Notes: generated by a model from the sequence alone, not told the origin. A stretch of DNA of 64,000 nucleotides from Psychrobacillus sp042944905 (GCF_042944905.1 NZ_CP168496.1:2976001-3040000); one strand, 5' to 3'; counted from the stretch's first letter, positions 53,573-62,623 are shown. Numbers and translations: made by a program.

Positions 53573-54210
53573 GGTCAGAATTACGTTTAGGTGCAGATAG
53601 ATTGGCTTTAGGGACATATACAACACCTTTAGGAGCGGATAGCACGACGTTAGGGGCGGATAAAAAATTTAGGAGCAGATGCATTGGCTTTAGGGGCATA
53701 TACAACACCTTTAGGAGAACATAGCACGTCGTTAGGGTCAGTGGCTTTAGGGGCTTATACAACACCTTTAGGAGCATATAGCCCGACGCTAGGGGCGGAT
53801 AAGAAATTTAGGAGCAGATGCATTGGCTTTAGGGGCATATACAACACCTTTAGGAGCACATAGCACGTCGTTAGGGTCAGATAAAAAATTTAGGAGCAGA
53901 TGCATTGGCTTTAGGGGCTTATACAACACCTTTAGGAGCATGTAGCCCGACGCTATGGGCGGATAAAAAATTTAGGAGCAGTTCCACTGGCTTTAGGGGC
54001 TTATACAACACCTTTAGGAGCATATAGCCCGACGCTATGGGCGGATAAAAAATTTAGGAGCAGTTCCACTGGCTTTAGGGGCATATACAACACCTCTAGG
54101 AGCAGATGCACTGGCTTTAGGGGCTTATACAACACCTTTAGGAGCATATAGCCCGACGCTAGGGGCGGATAAAAAATTTAAGCGCGGATCCATTAGGATA
54201 GCCCGACGTT
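53573..54210 (+). repeat. nested tandem repeat array (~20-bp subunits in ~80-bp units)
   Basis: About 30 subunits of 18-23 bp, each starting TTTAGGNGC or similar, arranged in the recurring order: TTTAGGGGCATATACAACACC, TTTAGGAGCATATAGCCCGACG, TTAGGGGCGGATAAAAAAT, TTAGGAGCAGATGCATTGGC (each <=22 bp type, shown as consensus in part). Units differ by point changes and by lost subunits. There is no conserved reading frame and there are no unique spacers. Related to 14140-14345, which runs in the opposite orientation. Confidence 0.9.
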
Positions 54211-54307
54211 AGCACCGGTTAAACGATTCACCGCCCTTTTTTTCAAGCTAAGAAAATAGTATACTTGTAAATGTTTATTACTTACATACCTAAAGGAGCG
54301 TTTCACC

Positions 54308-55837
54308 ATGCAATTGGAACAATTAGAAAAAAGTATTTATGACTTAATTACCGAAACATCTACGAACTTGCCAAAAGATGTACGTCGCGCTATAAAAAAG
54401 GCGAAAGCATCTGAAAATGCCGGTACACGTGCGGCTATGAGTTTAGATACAATTACGAACAATATTCAAATGGCGGATGATAAAGTCTCGCCTATTTGCC
54501 AAGATACAGGTTTACCTACATTCAAAATTAAAACACCAATTGGCGTAAACCAATTGGAAATTAAAGCTGCTATTAAACGTGCCATCGTGTCTGCTACAAA
54601 AGATGCAAAACTTCGACCTAACTCGGTTGATTCACTAACTGGTGCGAACAGTGGGGATAACCTAGGTGAAGGTATCCCTGTCATGAAATTCGAACAATGG
54701 GAAAAAGACTATATTGAAATGAAGCTTATCTTAAAAGGTGGCGGTTGTGAAAACAAAAACATTCAATATAGCTTACCAACTGAACTAGAAGGTTTAGGAC
54801 GCGCTGGTCGTGACTTAGATGGTATCCGTAAATGTATTTTACATTCTGTTTACCAAGCACAAGGTCAAGGATGTTCTGCAGGTTTTATCGGAGTTGGCAT
54901 TGGAGGAGATCGTTCTTCCGGGTATGACCTTGCAAAAGAACAATTATTCCGTCATGTAGAAGATACAAATCCAAACCCAGACCTTGCAAAATTAGAAGAG
55001 TATATTGTAGAAAAAGCAAACACATTAGGAATTGGTACAATGGGATTCGGCGGAGAAGCAACGTTACTTGGCTGTAAAATTGGCGTGATGCATCGTATTC
55101 CAGCAAGTTTCTATGTTTCAGTTGCGTATAATTGTTGGGCATACCGACGTATGGCGATCAATATAAATCCAACTACAGGCGAAGTTATCGAGTGGCATTA
55201 CCAAGAAGGAGAAAAAATCGAATTTAAAGATGAAGCTACAGAAGAAGCTCCTAAAAAAGTTGTCAAACTTCAAGCACCTATTACAGAAGAACAAATTCGT
55301 GCTCTACAAGTGGGAGATGTTGTTTCCATCACTGGTCGCATGTACACTGGGCGCGATGCAATTCACCATCACTTAATGAGTCATGATGCACCTGTTGACT
55401 TAAATGGACAAATCATTTATCACTGTGGTCCAGTTATGCAAAAAGACGATGAGGGAATTTGGCATGTACGTGCAGCTGGTCCAACTACTTCTATTCGCGA
55501 AGAGCCGTACCAAGGCGATATTATGAAAAAGTTTGGTATTCGTGCGGTTATTGGTAAAGGTGGTATGGGGCCAAAAACACTTGCTGCACTTTCTGAGCAC
55601 GGCGGAGTATATTTGAACGCTATCGGTGGAGCCGCTCAGTACTATGCTGACTGCATTAAAGGTGTGGAAGGCGTTGACTTAATGGAATTTGGTATTCCTG
55701 AAGCAATGTGGCATTTACGTGTAGAAAATTTCACAGCTGTCGTAACAATGGATTCTCATGGCAATAGCTTGCATGCAGATGTTGATAAATCTTCTTTGGA
55801 AAAATTATCTGCTTATAAGGATAGAGTTTTTAACTAA
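54308..55837 (+). CDS. fumarate hydratase, class I (Fe-S type)
   Basis: TCA-cycle enzyme that hydrates fumarate to malate using a 4Fe-4S cluster. The single 509-aa chain joins the alpha (~1-290) and beta (~310-505) parts as in FumA/FumB. Motifs: CQDTGLPTF (~residue 62), GGGCENKN, QGQGCSAGFIGVGIGGDR, and in the beta part GRMYTGRDAIHHHLM and YHCGPVM with AAGPTTSIREEPY. B. subtilis relies on the class II enzyme CitG, so a class I fumarase here is a metabolic difference; whether CitG is also present is not visible. RBS AAAGGAG. Confidence 0.95.
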   Translation: MQLEQLEKSIYDLITETSTNLPKDVRRAIKKAKASENAGTRAAMSLDTITNNIQMADDKVSPICQDTGLPTFKIKTPIGVNQLEIKAAIKRAIVSATKDAKLRPNSVDSLTGANSGDNLGEGIPVMKFEQWEKDYIEMKLILKGGGCENKNIQYSLPTELEGLGRAGRDLDGIRKCILHSVYQAQGQGCSAGFIGVGIGGDRSSGYDLAKEQLFRHVEDTNPNPDLAKLEEYIVEKANTLGIGTMGFGGEATLLGCKIGVMHRIPASFYVSVAYNCWAYRRMAININPTTGEVIEWHYQEGEKIEFKDEATEEAPKKVVKLQAPITEEQIRALQVGDVVSITGRMYTGRDAIHHHLMSHDAPVDLNGQIIYHCGPVMQKDDEGIWHVRAAGPTTSIREEPYQGDIMKKFGIRAVIGKGGMGPKTLAALSEHGGVYLNAIGGAAQYYADCIKGVEGVDLMEFGIPEAMWHLRVENFTAVVTMDSHGNSLHADVDKSSLEKLSAYKDRVFN

Positions 55838-55846
55838 AATAAATGT

Positions 55847-55876
55847 TTGACTTATACCTACTTCTTAAATTACAAT
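55847..55876 (+). promoter_or_regulatory. sigma-A promoter of the metal-exporting ATPase gene
   Basis: TTGACT, 18 nt, TACAAT, starting 10 nt after the fumarase stop; the PerR box covers its -10. Confidence 0.65.
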
Positions 55877-55884
55877 AATTATAA
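55870..55884 (+). promoter_or_regulatory. PerR box upstream of the P1B-4 ATPase gene
   Basis: TTACAATAATTATAA differs from the PerR consensus TTATAATNATTATAA at one position and overlaps the -10 element. B. subtilis pfeT (zosA) is PerR-regulated. Confidence 0.75.
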
Positions 55885-55900
55885 AGTAGTAATGAATATA

Positions 55901-55930
55901 AAAATGGATTTCCTCCTGGGAATCCATTTT
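55901..55930 (+). terminator. hairpin between fumarase and the ATPase gene
   Basis: AAAATGGATT and AATCCATTTT form a 10-bp stem with a 10-nt loop and a T-rich end. It probably terminates the fumarase transcript, but it also lies inside the leader of the PerR-box promoter. Confidence 0.7.
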
Positions 55931-55983
55931 CGTCATTTTAGAAGCTTATTAAGACTGAAATTCATTATCAAGGGGGTATTTAC

Positions 55984-57894
55984 ATGTCTACTATTCAAGA
56001 AACAAATGAGAAACAACCACATTTCAAATCTTTTATCTCACATATCGAACTGATAGCCGCTCTTTTCTCAGGGGTATTAATTCTCATTGCTTGGTGGCTT
56101 GGAAGAACAGATCAGGAAACTGCTTCTATTATTTTTTATATACTTGCATTCGTCATAGGAGGATTTGCAAAAGCAAAAGAGGGTATTCAATCAACTATTG
56201 AAGATAGAGCACTAAATGTGGAAATGCTTATGATTTTAGCAGCAGTTGGTTCTGCAATCATCGGTTATTGGACAGAAGGCGCCATATTAATCTTCATTTT
56301 CGGTGTTAGCGGTGCGCTTGAAACATATACGATGAACAAAAGTAAAAAAGAAATTTCTTCGCTTATGGAACTTCAACCGGAAGAAGCTTGGCGGTTAAAT
56401 AGTGATGACTCCACTACTCGCGTTTCAGTAGACGAACTCGTTATAGGGGATCAATTAGTCGTAAAACCTGGGGAAAGAATACCTGCAGACGGAATCATTA
56501 AAAGTGGATCTACCGTAATTGACGAAGCTGCAATTAGCGGAGAATCAATTCCTGTATCCAAACAAGTCAACGACGAATTGTTTGCTGGAACTGTGAACCT
56601 AAGCGGTGCTATTACAATGGAAATGACAAAAGCAAATGAGGACTCGCTTTTTCATAAAATTATTCAACTTGTTCAAACTGCTCAAGATGAGAAATCTCCA
56701 GCACAGCAATTTATCGAAAAATTTGAAGGCAGCTATGTAAAAATAGTGCTAATAGCGGTAGGTTTCATGATGTTCCTTCCACATTTTGCACTTGATTGGG
56801 ACTGGAAAACAACGTTCTACCGTGCCATGGTTTTATTGGTTGTCGCTTCTCCTTGCGCCCTTGTGGCAGCCATTATGCCGGCAACACTTGCGGCTATATC
56901 GAATGGAGCAAAAAGTGGAGTCTTGTTTAAAGGTGGCATGCATCTAGAAAATGTTAGTGAAATGAAAGCAATTGCACTCGATAAAACAGGAACACTTACG
57001 AAAGGAAAACCGTTAGTAACAGAGTTTTTTGTCCGGGAAGATTTAAATAGAATTGCAACATTAACTATGCTTGCTACAATTGAAGCACAATCGAACCATC
57101 CGCTTGCACAAGCAATAACTACCTATGCGAAGTCAGAAGGAATTGGCCAATTACCACTTATTCATATTGAAGATAAACCCGGTTTTGGCTTGCAAGCAAT
57201 CATGGAAGAACAAACAATACTAGTTGGTAAACCAGAATTTGTAAATGAAGTAGATGCTTTTGCTTTTCAAAATGGTGTCGCAGCTTCACTTGCTGAAGAA
57301 GGAAAAACAGTTATTTTTATGCGTGATGAAAAAGGAATTGCTGCTGCTGTTGCTTTAAAAGATACAGTTCGTGAAGAAGCAAAAGAGGCAATTAAGCTGT
57401 TGCAATCATTAGGAATAAAAACCGTTATGCTTACCGGTGATAATGAAAAAACAGCTAAAGTTATTGCTAAAGAAGCAGGTATTGATCAATACATCGCAGA
57501 ATGTTTACCTGAAACAAAAGTACAGCATTTGAAAGAACTATTAGAAGAACATAAATTTGTAGGAATGGTTGGCGATGGTATAAATGATGCCCCTGCTCTA
57601 GCAACCGCAACCACTGGATTTGCAATGGGAGAAGGTACAGACGTAGCACTCGAAACTGCTGATGTGATACTCATGAAAAATGATTTATCCAAAATTGCAT
57701 ATGCCGTTAAGATGTCACGTAAGATGCAACGTATTGTGAAACAAAATATTGTACTTTCCATTTCTGTTATTGCAGTGTTAATCGTTTCAAACTTCCTTCA
57801 AATAGTCGATCTACCATTAGGGGTCATTGGACATGAAGGAAGCACGATTCTAGTAATCCTTAATGGACTGAGAATGCTAAATAGAAACATTTAA
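55984..57894 (+). CDS. pfeT: P1B-4-type metal-exporting ATPase (PfeT/ZosA-like)
   Basis: Heavy-metal P-type ATPase, 636 aa, with no N-terminal metal-binding domain. It has the subgroup 4 motifs SPCALVAAIMPATLAA (ion-binding Ser-Pro-Cys in helix 6) and HEGSTILVILNGLRML (helix 8). The phosphorylation site is DKTGTLTKGKP, the actuator motif AAISGESIPVSKQ, the nucleotide-binding HP motif SNHPLAQ and the hinge GDGINDAPALATA. B. subtilis PfeT (637 aa) exports Fe(II) and is induced by peroxide via PerR; the PerR-box-like site upstream supports the same role here. RBS AAGGGGG. A terminator follows the gene. Confidence 0.92.
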   Translation: MSTIQETNEKQPHFKSFISHIELIAALFSGVLILIAWWLGRTDQETASIIFYILAFVIGGFAKAKEGIQSTIEDRALNVEMLMILAAVGSAIIGYWTEGAILIFIFGVSGALETYTMNKSKKEISSLMELQPEEAWRLNSDDSTTRVSVDELVIGDQLVVKPGERIPADGIIKSGSTVIDEAAISGESIPVSKQVNDELFAGTVNLSGAITMEMTKANEDSLFHKIIQLVQTAQDEKSPAQQFIEKFEGSYVKIVLIAVGFMMFLPHFALDWDWKTTFYRAMVLLVVASPCALVAAIMPATLAAISNGAKSGVLFKGGMHLENVSEMKAIALDKTGTLTKGKPLVTEFFVREDLNRIATLTMLATIEAQSNHPLAQAITTYAKSEGIGQLPLIHIEDKPGFGLQAIMEEQTILVGKPEFVNEVDAFAFQNGVAASLAEEGKTVIFMRDEKGIAAAVALKDTVREEAKEAIKLLQSLGIKTVMLTGDNEKTAKVIAKEAGIDQYIAECLPETKVQHLKELLEEHKFVGMVGDGINDAPALATATTGFAMGEGTDVALETADVILMKNDLSKIAYAVKMSRKMQRIVKQNIVLSISVIAVLIVSNFLQIVDLPLGVIGHEGSTILVILNGLRMLNRNI

Positions 57895-57927
57895 AAGCAG
57901 AGGGGCGATAATCGCTCCTCTGCTTTT
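57894..57927. terminator. bidirectional terminator
   Basis: AAAGCAGAGGgGCGA and TCGCtCCTCTGCTTT form a ~14-bp stem with a short loop, between convergent pfeT and the YihY-family gene. Confidence 0.85.
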
Positions 57928-58891
57928 ATATAGCCTTTTTCTGTTTAAATGCATTCTTTCTTTCTTGTGTTACTGCATTTATTTGTCCACCCACTAATAA
58001 AATAATTCCAGATAAATATAACCACAACATCAGAACAATAATTCCTCCTATACTTCCATATGTGGAAGTATAGTTTCCAAAGCTACTAACATAATAAGAG
58101 AATCCAAACGAAACAATAATCCACCCTAATGTAGCAAAAACTGCTCCTGGAAGTACACTTCTTAATAATAACTTTTTGTTTGGGACAATCCAATAGAGAG
58201 CAGTGAATACAATAAAAATAACAAGTGGACTAATAATCCATCTAATATTGTTCCAAAGTTCAAGAAATCCTTTTTCAAATCCGAAATAGGAAAATAGAAT
58301 AGTTCCAATTTGTTGACCAAACACAGGTAGCACTAGTGCGACGATAAGTAGCACTATCATGAGTAAAGTAAAAACAACTGATAAACCTCTGACGATAAAA
58401 AACGGTCTTGTTTCCTCCAACTCATACGATCTATTTAATGAAACCTCAATGGCATTCATGCCTTTGGATGCCGACCAAATAGTACCAATAATTCCGATAG
58501 ATAACAGACCTCCATTGCGATTTCTTAATACTTCTGACAGAGTACCTTCAATAAGCGTATATACCTCTTTTGGCGCATAGTTTTCAAGAAAGCGAAATAC
58601 TTGTGCTTCGTCCAAATTTATATAAGGTAATAACGTCATGATAAAAATAAGCATTGGAAATAATGACAAAAGAAAAAAATAGGAAAGCTGTGCACCTAAT
58701 CCTGTGATATCTGCTCTCTGAATATGTTTGATTAAATGTTTAAAGTATCCAGACCAGGTTGTTAAATCGTGATTTTCCGTACTGCGGGTATTCTTCTTTT
58801 TAATAAATAAAAACTTAATATTTTCACGCCAAGTAGTTGAGGATGAAGTATTTCCTTCTTGTAATTCCTCTTTTAAACGATTACGCTCCAC
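57926..58891 (-). CDS. YihY/BrkB family membrane protein
   Basis: A 321-aa membrane protein with six predicted helices, GTG start behind GGAGAGGG. Family motifs: GLGAQLSYFFLLSLFPMLIF (first helix), GTIWSASKGMNAIEVSLNRSYE (conserved amphipathic loop) and YGSIGGIIVLMLWLYLSGIILLVGGQINA (split, C-terminal helices). The former annotation 'ribonuclease BN' is known to be wrong for this family. Role unclear; perhaps lipid or envelope related. It starts 23 nt after the ytxH-like gene, probably one sigma-B-dependent transcript. Confidence 0.9.
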   Translation of the reverse strand: MERNRLKEELQEGNTSSSTTWRENIKFLFIKKKNTRSTENHDLTTWSGYFKHLIKHIQRADITGLGAQLSYFFLLSLFPMLIFIMTLLPYINLDEAQVFRFLENYAPKEVYTLIEGTLSEVLRNRNGGLLSIGIIGTIWSASKGMNAIEVSLNRSYELEETRPFFIVRGLSVVFTLLMIVLLIVALVLPVFGQQIGTILFSYFGFEKGFLELWNNIRWIISPLVIFIVFTALYWIVPNKKLLLRSVLPGAVFATLGWIIVSFGFSYYVSSFGNYTSTYGSIGGIIVLMLWLYLSGIILLVGGQINAVTQERKNAFKQKKAI

Positions 58892-58914
58892 TTCACCCTC
58901 TCCTTTCTTTTCAA

Positions 58915-59289
58915 TTATTGTTTCACGATATGTTCATCGGATTCAGGGATAACAATTGATTTGTATTCTTCTTTTGATTGAGTAAATACTTCTTTTGTAT
59001 CCGTTAGCATCATTTTAACTTGTGGTGTAATTTCTTTCACTTCATTTACTTTTTGTGATATGTATGTTGCATCAGAAGCAAACTGATCATAAAATGACTT
59101 CCATTTCGTTATTTGATCTTCAATATTCGTTACTAATTCTTGTCTGTTTTTACTGTAATATTGAATCTGTTTTCCGATATGTCTTGATTTCTTGGCAACT
59201 CCATCTCTTGTTGTCCTATCTAACATGGTTAACGCTCCACCTATTAATGCTCCATAAACTATCCCTTTTACTAATTTAGTTTCACTCAT
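58915..59289 (-). CDS. YtxH domain-containing general stress protein
   Basis: A 124-aa protein with a glycine-rich N-terminal hydrophobic stretch (LVKGIVYGALIGGALTMLD, ~residues 5-23) and a long helical tail (~35-115), the layout of YtxH-like proteins, which occur widely in sigma-B regulons. It has RBS GGAGGT and a good sigma-B promoter upstream at 59328-59353. Molecular function unknown. Followed on the same strand by the YihY-family gene. Confidence 0.85.
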   Translation of the reverse strand: MSETKLVKGIVYGALIGGALTMLDRTTRDGVAKKSRHIGKQIQYYSKNRQELVTNIEDQITKWKSFYDQFASDATYISQKVNEVKEITPQVKMMLTDTKEVFTQSKEEYKSIVIPESDEHIVKQ

Positions 59290-59327
59290 GTGATAACCTC
59301 CATATTTAAATATATATTTATTTAATT

Positions 59328-59353
59328 ATACCCGTGACTAAGCGTAATAAAAC
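59328..59353 (-). promoter_or_regulatory. sigma-B promoter of the ytxH-yihY unit
   Basis: GTTTTA, 14 nt, GGGTAT on the minus strand, the same -35 variant and perfect -10 as upstream of the YflT-like gene. Confidence 0.75.
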
Positions 59354-59490
59354 AAATAATTTACTTATATTAAAAAATTGTCTTGACTAATGAACACAAT
59401 TTTATGAATATTATAACAAGAACAAATTACATAGAAAGGAACATAGTTTCATTGAGTTAATAATATATAGAAACGTAGGGGGTTAGTAGA

Positions 59491-60858
59491 ATGGAAGCAT
59501 TAAATAATTTTTTAGGAAACGTATCGTCTTTTTTATGGGGTATACCCCTACTTATATTAATCGTAGGTACAGGAATTTATCTAACAGTTCGAGTAGGTTT
59601 TTTACAAATACGACTTTTACCTACTGCTTTAAGATTGGTATTTTCTAAAAAGCACGATAAAAATGCAGAGGGAGATATTTCTCAATTTCAAGCTCTTACT
59701 ACCGCGCTTGCTGCAACTGTTGGAACTGGAAATATTGTAGGGGTTGCTACTGCAGTTGTGTTAGGCGGACCTGGTGCCATCTTCTGGATGTGGTTCTCAG
59801 CACTCTTCGGAATGGCTACGAAATATAGTGAAGCAATTTTAGCTGTAAGATTCCGCGTAAAAGATGCAAAAGGCCAAATGGCTGGTGGTCCGATGTACTA
59901 CTTAGAACATGGTTTAAAACAAAAATGGTTAGCAGTACTCTTTGCAATATTTGGTGCTATTGCAGCATTTGGTATTGGAAATGGAACTCAATCCAACTCT
60001 GTTGCTGGAGTTGTAAAGTCCACTTTTGGCTTAGATACTTGGATTACTGGGGTTATTCTAACATTATTTACTGCGCTTGTTATTCTTGGAGGAATAAAGT
60101 CTATTGGTAATGTAACTGCTGTTTTTGTTCCAGTTATGGCCTTATTTTATTTATTAGCAGGCATTATCGTTATGGCATCAAACGTCACTGCTATCCCAGA
60201 AGCATTTGCTACTATTTTTAAAATGGCATTTTCTCCTGAAGCTGCTACTGGTGGTGCAATAGGGGCAGCAATTCGTTTCGGTATTGCTCGTGGAGTATTC
60301 TCAAATGAAGCTGGACTAGGCTCTGCTCCTATTGCTGCTGCTGCTGCAAAAACAGATCTTCCAGGACGCCAAGCTCTTGTTTCCATGACACAAGTGTTTT
60401 TAGATACATTCCTTATTTGTTCCATTACAGGTGTTACAATCGTTATGTCAGGAATGTACAAAGATACTTCCCTTAAAGCTAATGAATTGACTTCAGCAGC
60501 TTTTGGACACTTCCTTGGCAACTTTGGGCCTTACGTTGTTGCTATTGGATTAATATTCTTCGCATCCTCTACTATTTTTGGGTGGGCATATTACGGAGAA
60601 AAATGTTTCCAATACTTATTTAAAAATCCGTCCTTATTAATCGTATATCGTATTGCGTTTGTTCTTATGGTATTTGTTGGTTCCGTCGTTTCTTTAGATT
60701 TAATCTGGACTTTCTCTGATATTACAAACGCATTAATGGCTATTCCTAACTTAATCGGATTACTTGGTCTATCTGGAATAGTTGTTTACGAAACTAAACG
60801 TATCCAAGATAAACTTAAGGAAGAAAAACTAGCTGCTAAAGCTGCAAAATCTATTTAG
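59491..60858 (+). CDS. sodium:alanine symporter family protein (AlsT/AgcS)
   Basis: Amino acid:cation symporter of the AGCS family, 455 aa, about 11 helices. Family signature blocks: QFQALTTALAATVGTGNIVGVATA (residues ~65-90, split here), GGPGAIFWMWFSALFGMATKYSEAIL, and RFGIARGVFSNEAGLGSAPIAAAAA. Substrates in the family are alanine, glycine or glutamine with Na+ or H+; the exact one is not predictable. RBS GGGGG, 10 nt before ATG. Downstream is a ~195-bp stretch with small hairpins. Confidence 0.94.
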   Translation: MEALNNFLGNVSSFLWGIPLLILIVGTGIYLTVRVGFLQIRLLPTALRLVFSKKHDKNAEGDISQFQALTTALAATVGTGNIVGVATAVVLGGPGAIFWMWFSALFGMATKYSEAILAVRFRVKDAKGQMAGGPMYYLEHGLKQKWLAVLFAIFGAIAAFGIGNGTQSNSVAGVVKSTFGLDTWITGVILTLFTALVILGGIKSIGNVTAVFVPVMALFYLLAGIIVMASNVTAIPEAFATIFKMAFSPEAATGGAIGAAIRFGIARGVFSNEAGLGSAPIAAAAAKTDLPGRQALVSMTQVFLDTFLICSITGVTIVMSGMYKDTSLKANELTSAAFGHFLGNFGPYVVAIGLIFFASSTIFGWAYYGEKCFQYLFKNPSLLIVYRIAFVLMVFVGSVVSLDLIWTFSDITNALMAIPNLIGLLGLSGIVVYETKRIQDKLKEEKLAAKAAKSI

Positions 60859-60899
60859 TAATTGACAATCAATGCGGAGCGTGAAATGATAAAGTGAAA

Positions 60900-61025
60900 C
60901 TTCAATCCGAATTATAACGGATTGATGCCATTCGGGCTTAACGGGCAACTAATCTTCCGTTTGCAATACCCGATTCATTCTTAATTTACATTGGAAATCT
61001 GACTTCCCGTTATAGCGGGATAAAC
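60900..61025 (+). other. hairpin-containing intergenic segment upstream of the UPF0435 gene
   Basis: Contains CAATCCG/CGGATTG (8-nt loop) and CCCG/CGGG around TTATAG (both with the core CGTTATAGCGG or TTATAACGG), and a half-copy TTCGGGCTTAACGGGC. These look like members of one small palindromic motif repeated three times; there is no open frame. Confidence 0.45.
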
Positions 61026-61054
61026 TTCTATTGTATGAAAGGTAGGAACAAAAA

Positions 61055-61276
61055 ATGAATTTATCACAGCCTTCTGTTGAAAATGTTACGTATATGATTG
61101 AAACAATAAAAGAAAAACTTCGCATGGTAAACGTAGATGCGATGAAACCAGAAAATTTTAATGCAACGGAATACGAAGACTTGGTCTACTTGTATGAAAT
61201 GGTGAAAAAGAGAGAATCGTTTAGTCCAAGCGAAATGCAAGCAATTGCAGCAGAGCTTGGAAATTTACGTAAGTAA
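61055..61276 (+). CDS. UPF0435/DUF1128 family protein (YfkK-like)
   Basis: Small 73-aa cytosolic helical protein with the family pattern NVTYMIETIKEKLRMVN and YEDLVYLYEMVKKRESFSPSEM, ending IAAELGNLRK. Length equals B. subtilis YfkK (71 aa). Function unknown; a structure is known for the family, but no activity. RBS AAAGGTAGG at good spacing. The stop codon abuts the dispersed repeat R3. Confidence 0.9.
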   Translation: MNLSQPSVENVTYMIETIKEKLRMVNVDAMKPENFNATEYEDLVYLYEMVKKRESFSPSEMQAIAAELGNLRK

Positions 61277-61735
61277 TAAAAGCGCAAGTGTGCATCTTGT
61301 CTTTACCGTTTCCAGAGTGCTTTGGACGAAACATAAGCTACAAAATTACCGTTAGGGATATGGAACGTGAAGTGACTGCGTCACTTCACGTTCCATTTTT
61401 TTCGGTAATCTTGTGGTGGGTGTTTGTCCGTCGCCCTCTTGGAATATGTAGATACAAGGTGCATTTGATTTGGTTAATGAGAGATTATATACTTTCCTAT
61501 ACTTTTAAAAGCGGACGAAGATGCAATTTCGTCCGCTCAGCGCTTCTTTATTAATGGATACTATCTATTTTTTCAGGTTCCACTTGCCCTATAGATAAAC
61601 AATGAAAAGTACCAGTTCATTATTTTTAAGAAGCATATTGTCTTTGCAAGCAAATCAAAACCTTAGACTAAAGCGATGCGAGGACAGTGTCTACCTACAG
61701 TGGCAATCAACCTGTTCCTAGCATGAAAATTCATA
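61276..61735 (+). repeat. dispersed intergenic repeat, copy R3
   Basis: Similar to R2 throughout: AGTGCTTTGGAC, palindrome at 61362-61394 (GGAACGTGAAGTGAC/GTCACTTCACGTTCC), CGGTAATCTTGTGG, CCGTCGCCCTCTTGGAATATG, and GCGGACGAA/TTTCGTCCGC. The part matching the 100-bp GC-rich element is decayed, ending GCAATCAACCTGTTCCTAGC. The 88-codon ORF in it is not a gene. Confidence 0.85.
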
Positions 61736-61855
61736 TACTTTCTTTAAGTAAAGCACAAATGCCCTTTAAGTTTTAAGTGCATCTTGTCTTTACTATTTAC
61801 CGAGTGCTTTGGATGAAACAACGGCTACTTATCTCTTAGGCTATGCTAAAAAATA
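61736..61855 (+). repeat. dispersed intergenic repeat, partial copy R4
   Basis: Begins TTCATATACTTTCTT like R2 and contains TAAGTGCATCTTGTCTTTAC and GAGTGCTTTGGATGAAAC, then loses similarity. It is in tandem with R3. The rest of the gap to 61985 holds only a terminator. Confidence 0.7.
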
Positions 61856-61879
61856 ATATTGATATTTCAAACATAAATA

Positions 61880-61912
61880 AAAAGGACCAAATTTAAGGTC
61901 CTTTTTATTGTG
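61880..61912 (-). terminator. terminator of the gene at 61986
   Basis: AAAAAGGACC and GGTCCTTTTT form a 10-bp stem with an 8-nt loop. Confidence 0.78.
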
Positions 61913-61985
61913 CTCTTGTTCAACTCTAACTCACGTAATTGATTTGACCATTCACACTTAACGAGAAATCAGTAGCAAGAAATCA

Positions 61986-62345
61986 CTATGCTAAATTTTG
62001 TTTTTGGAATCCATATCTATATAAACCCAGCAAAAGAGGATACATTATAATAAACGTGAAGGCCGTAACAAAAATCAATTCTCCTTGTCCAGCTGTATCT
62101 TCAAACCCATAATAAAGTGTAGTTACAATTAAATCTATTACAGTAATTAGGAATATGATTTTCCAAAAAGGTTTTGAAAAGAATTGTTTCTTATATACAT
62201 AACCATAAAATCCCACTGTGTTAATAATACTAATAATCATACTCACAATTCCTATCACAGTTCCTACCAAACCGTATTCATTTTCTAAAAACATTGACGC
62301 TATCAACATAACTAACATTGCCCAAAAATAAATTTTCCAAAGCAT
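61986..62345 (-). CDS. hypothetical four-helix membrane protein
   Basis: A 119-aa protein with four predicted helices (~3-19, ~26-47, ~60-80, ~88-110) and few charged residues. The start ATG (62343-62345) is preceded by GGGAGG at 9 nt. I recognise no family. It is flanked by terminators and by the dispersed repeats, so it appears to be an isolated single-gene unit. Confidence 0.72.
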   Translation of the reverse strand: MLWKIYFWAMLVMLIASMFLENEYGLVGTVIGIVSMIISIINTVGFYGYVYKKQFFSKPFWKIIFLITVIDLIVTTLYYGFEDTAGQGELIFVTAFTFIIMYPLLLGLYRYGFQKQNLA

Positions 62346-62589
62346 CTTTATACCTCCCGTTTCTTCATATATACCTTGTTTATATGAAATTTTTGTTCAT
62401 TTCATCGTTAGGGAAATACTTAATAAATAAATTCATTTCATATTGTCTACTAATTTCTTTCCATAGAATTCTTAACTTCTCAAATCTTAACAATATATTC
62501 CCTTGATTTATATATGTAATTTTTTCCTTATTGAACTAATCAAAATTTAGTTGAATAAGATGGAATTGTATTCGGCCATCTCTAAAAAA

Positions 62590-62623
62590 AACTTCCCGAG
62601 AACAGTTCTCGGGAAGCTTTTTT
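62590..62623 (-). terminator. terminator of psuG
   Basis: CTTCCCGAGAAC and GTTCTCGGGAAG, a nearly continuous palindrome with A/T runs on either side, directly after the psuG stop. Confidence 0.88.

Noticed and set aside
53573..54210. CRISPR array
   Set aside because: Subunits abut without unique spacers, the repeats are degenerate, and no cas genes are nearby.
57926..58891. Ribonuclease BN annotation for the YihY-family protein
   Set aside because: It is a polytopic membrane protein; the RNase BN label for this family is a known misannotation.
61288..61554. 88-codon ORF inside repeat R3
   Set aside because: The frame is not kept in copies R1 and R2, and no RBS is present.
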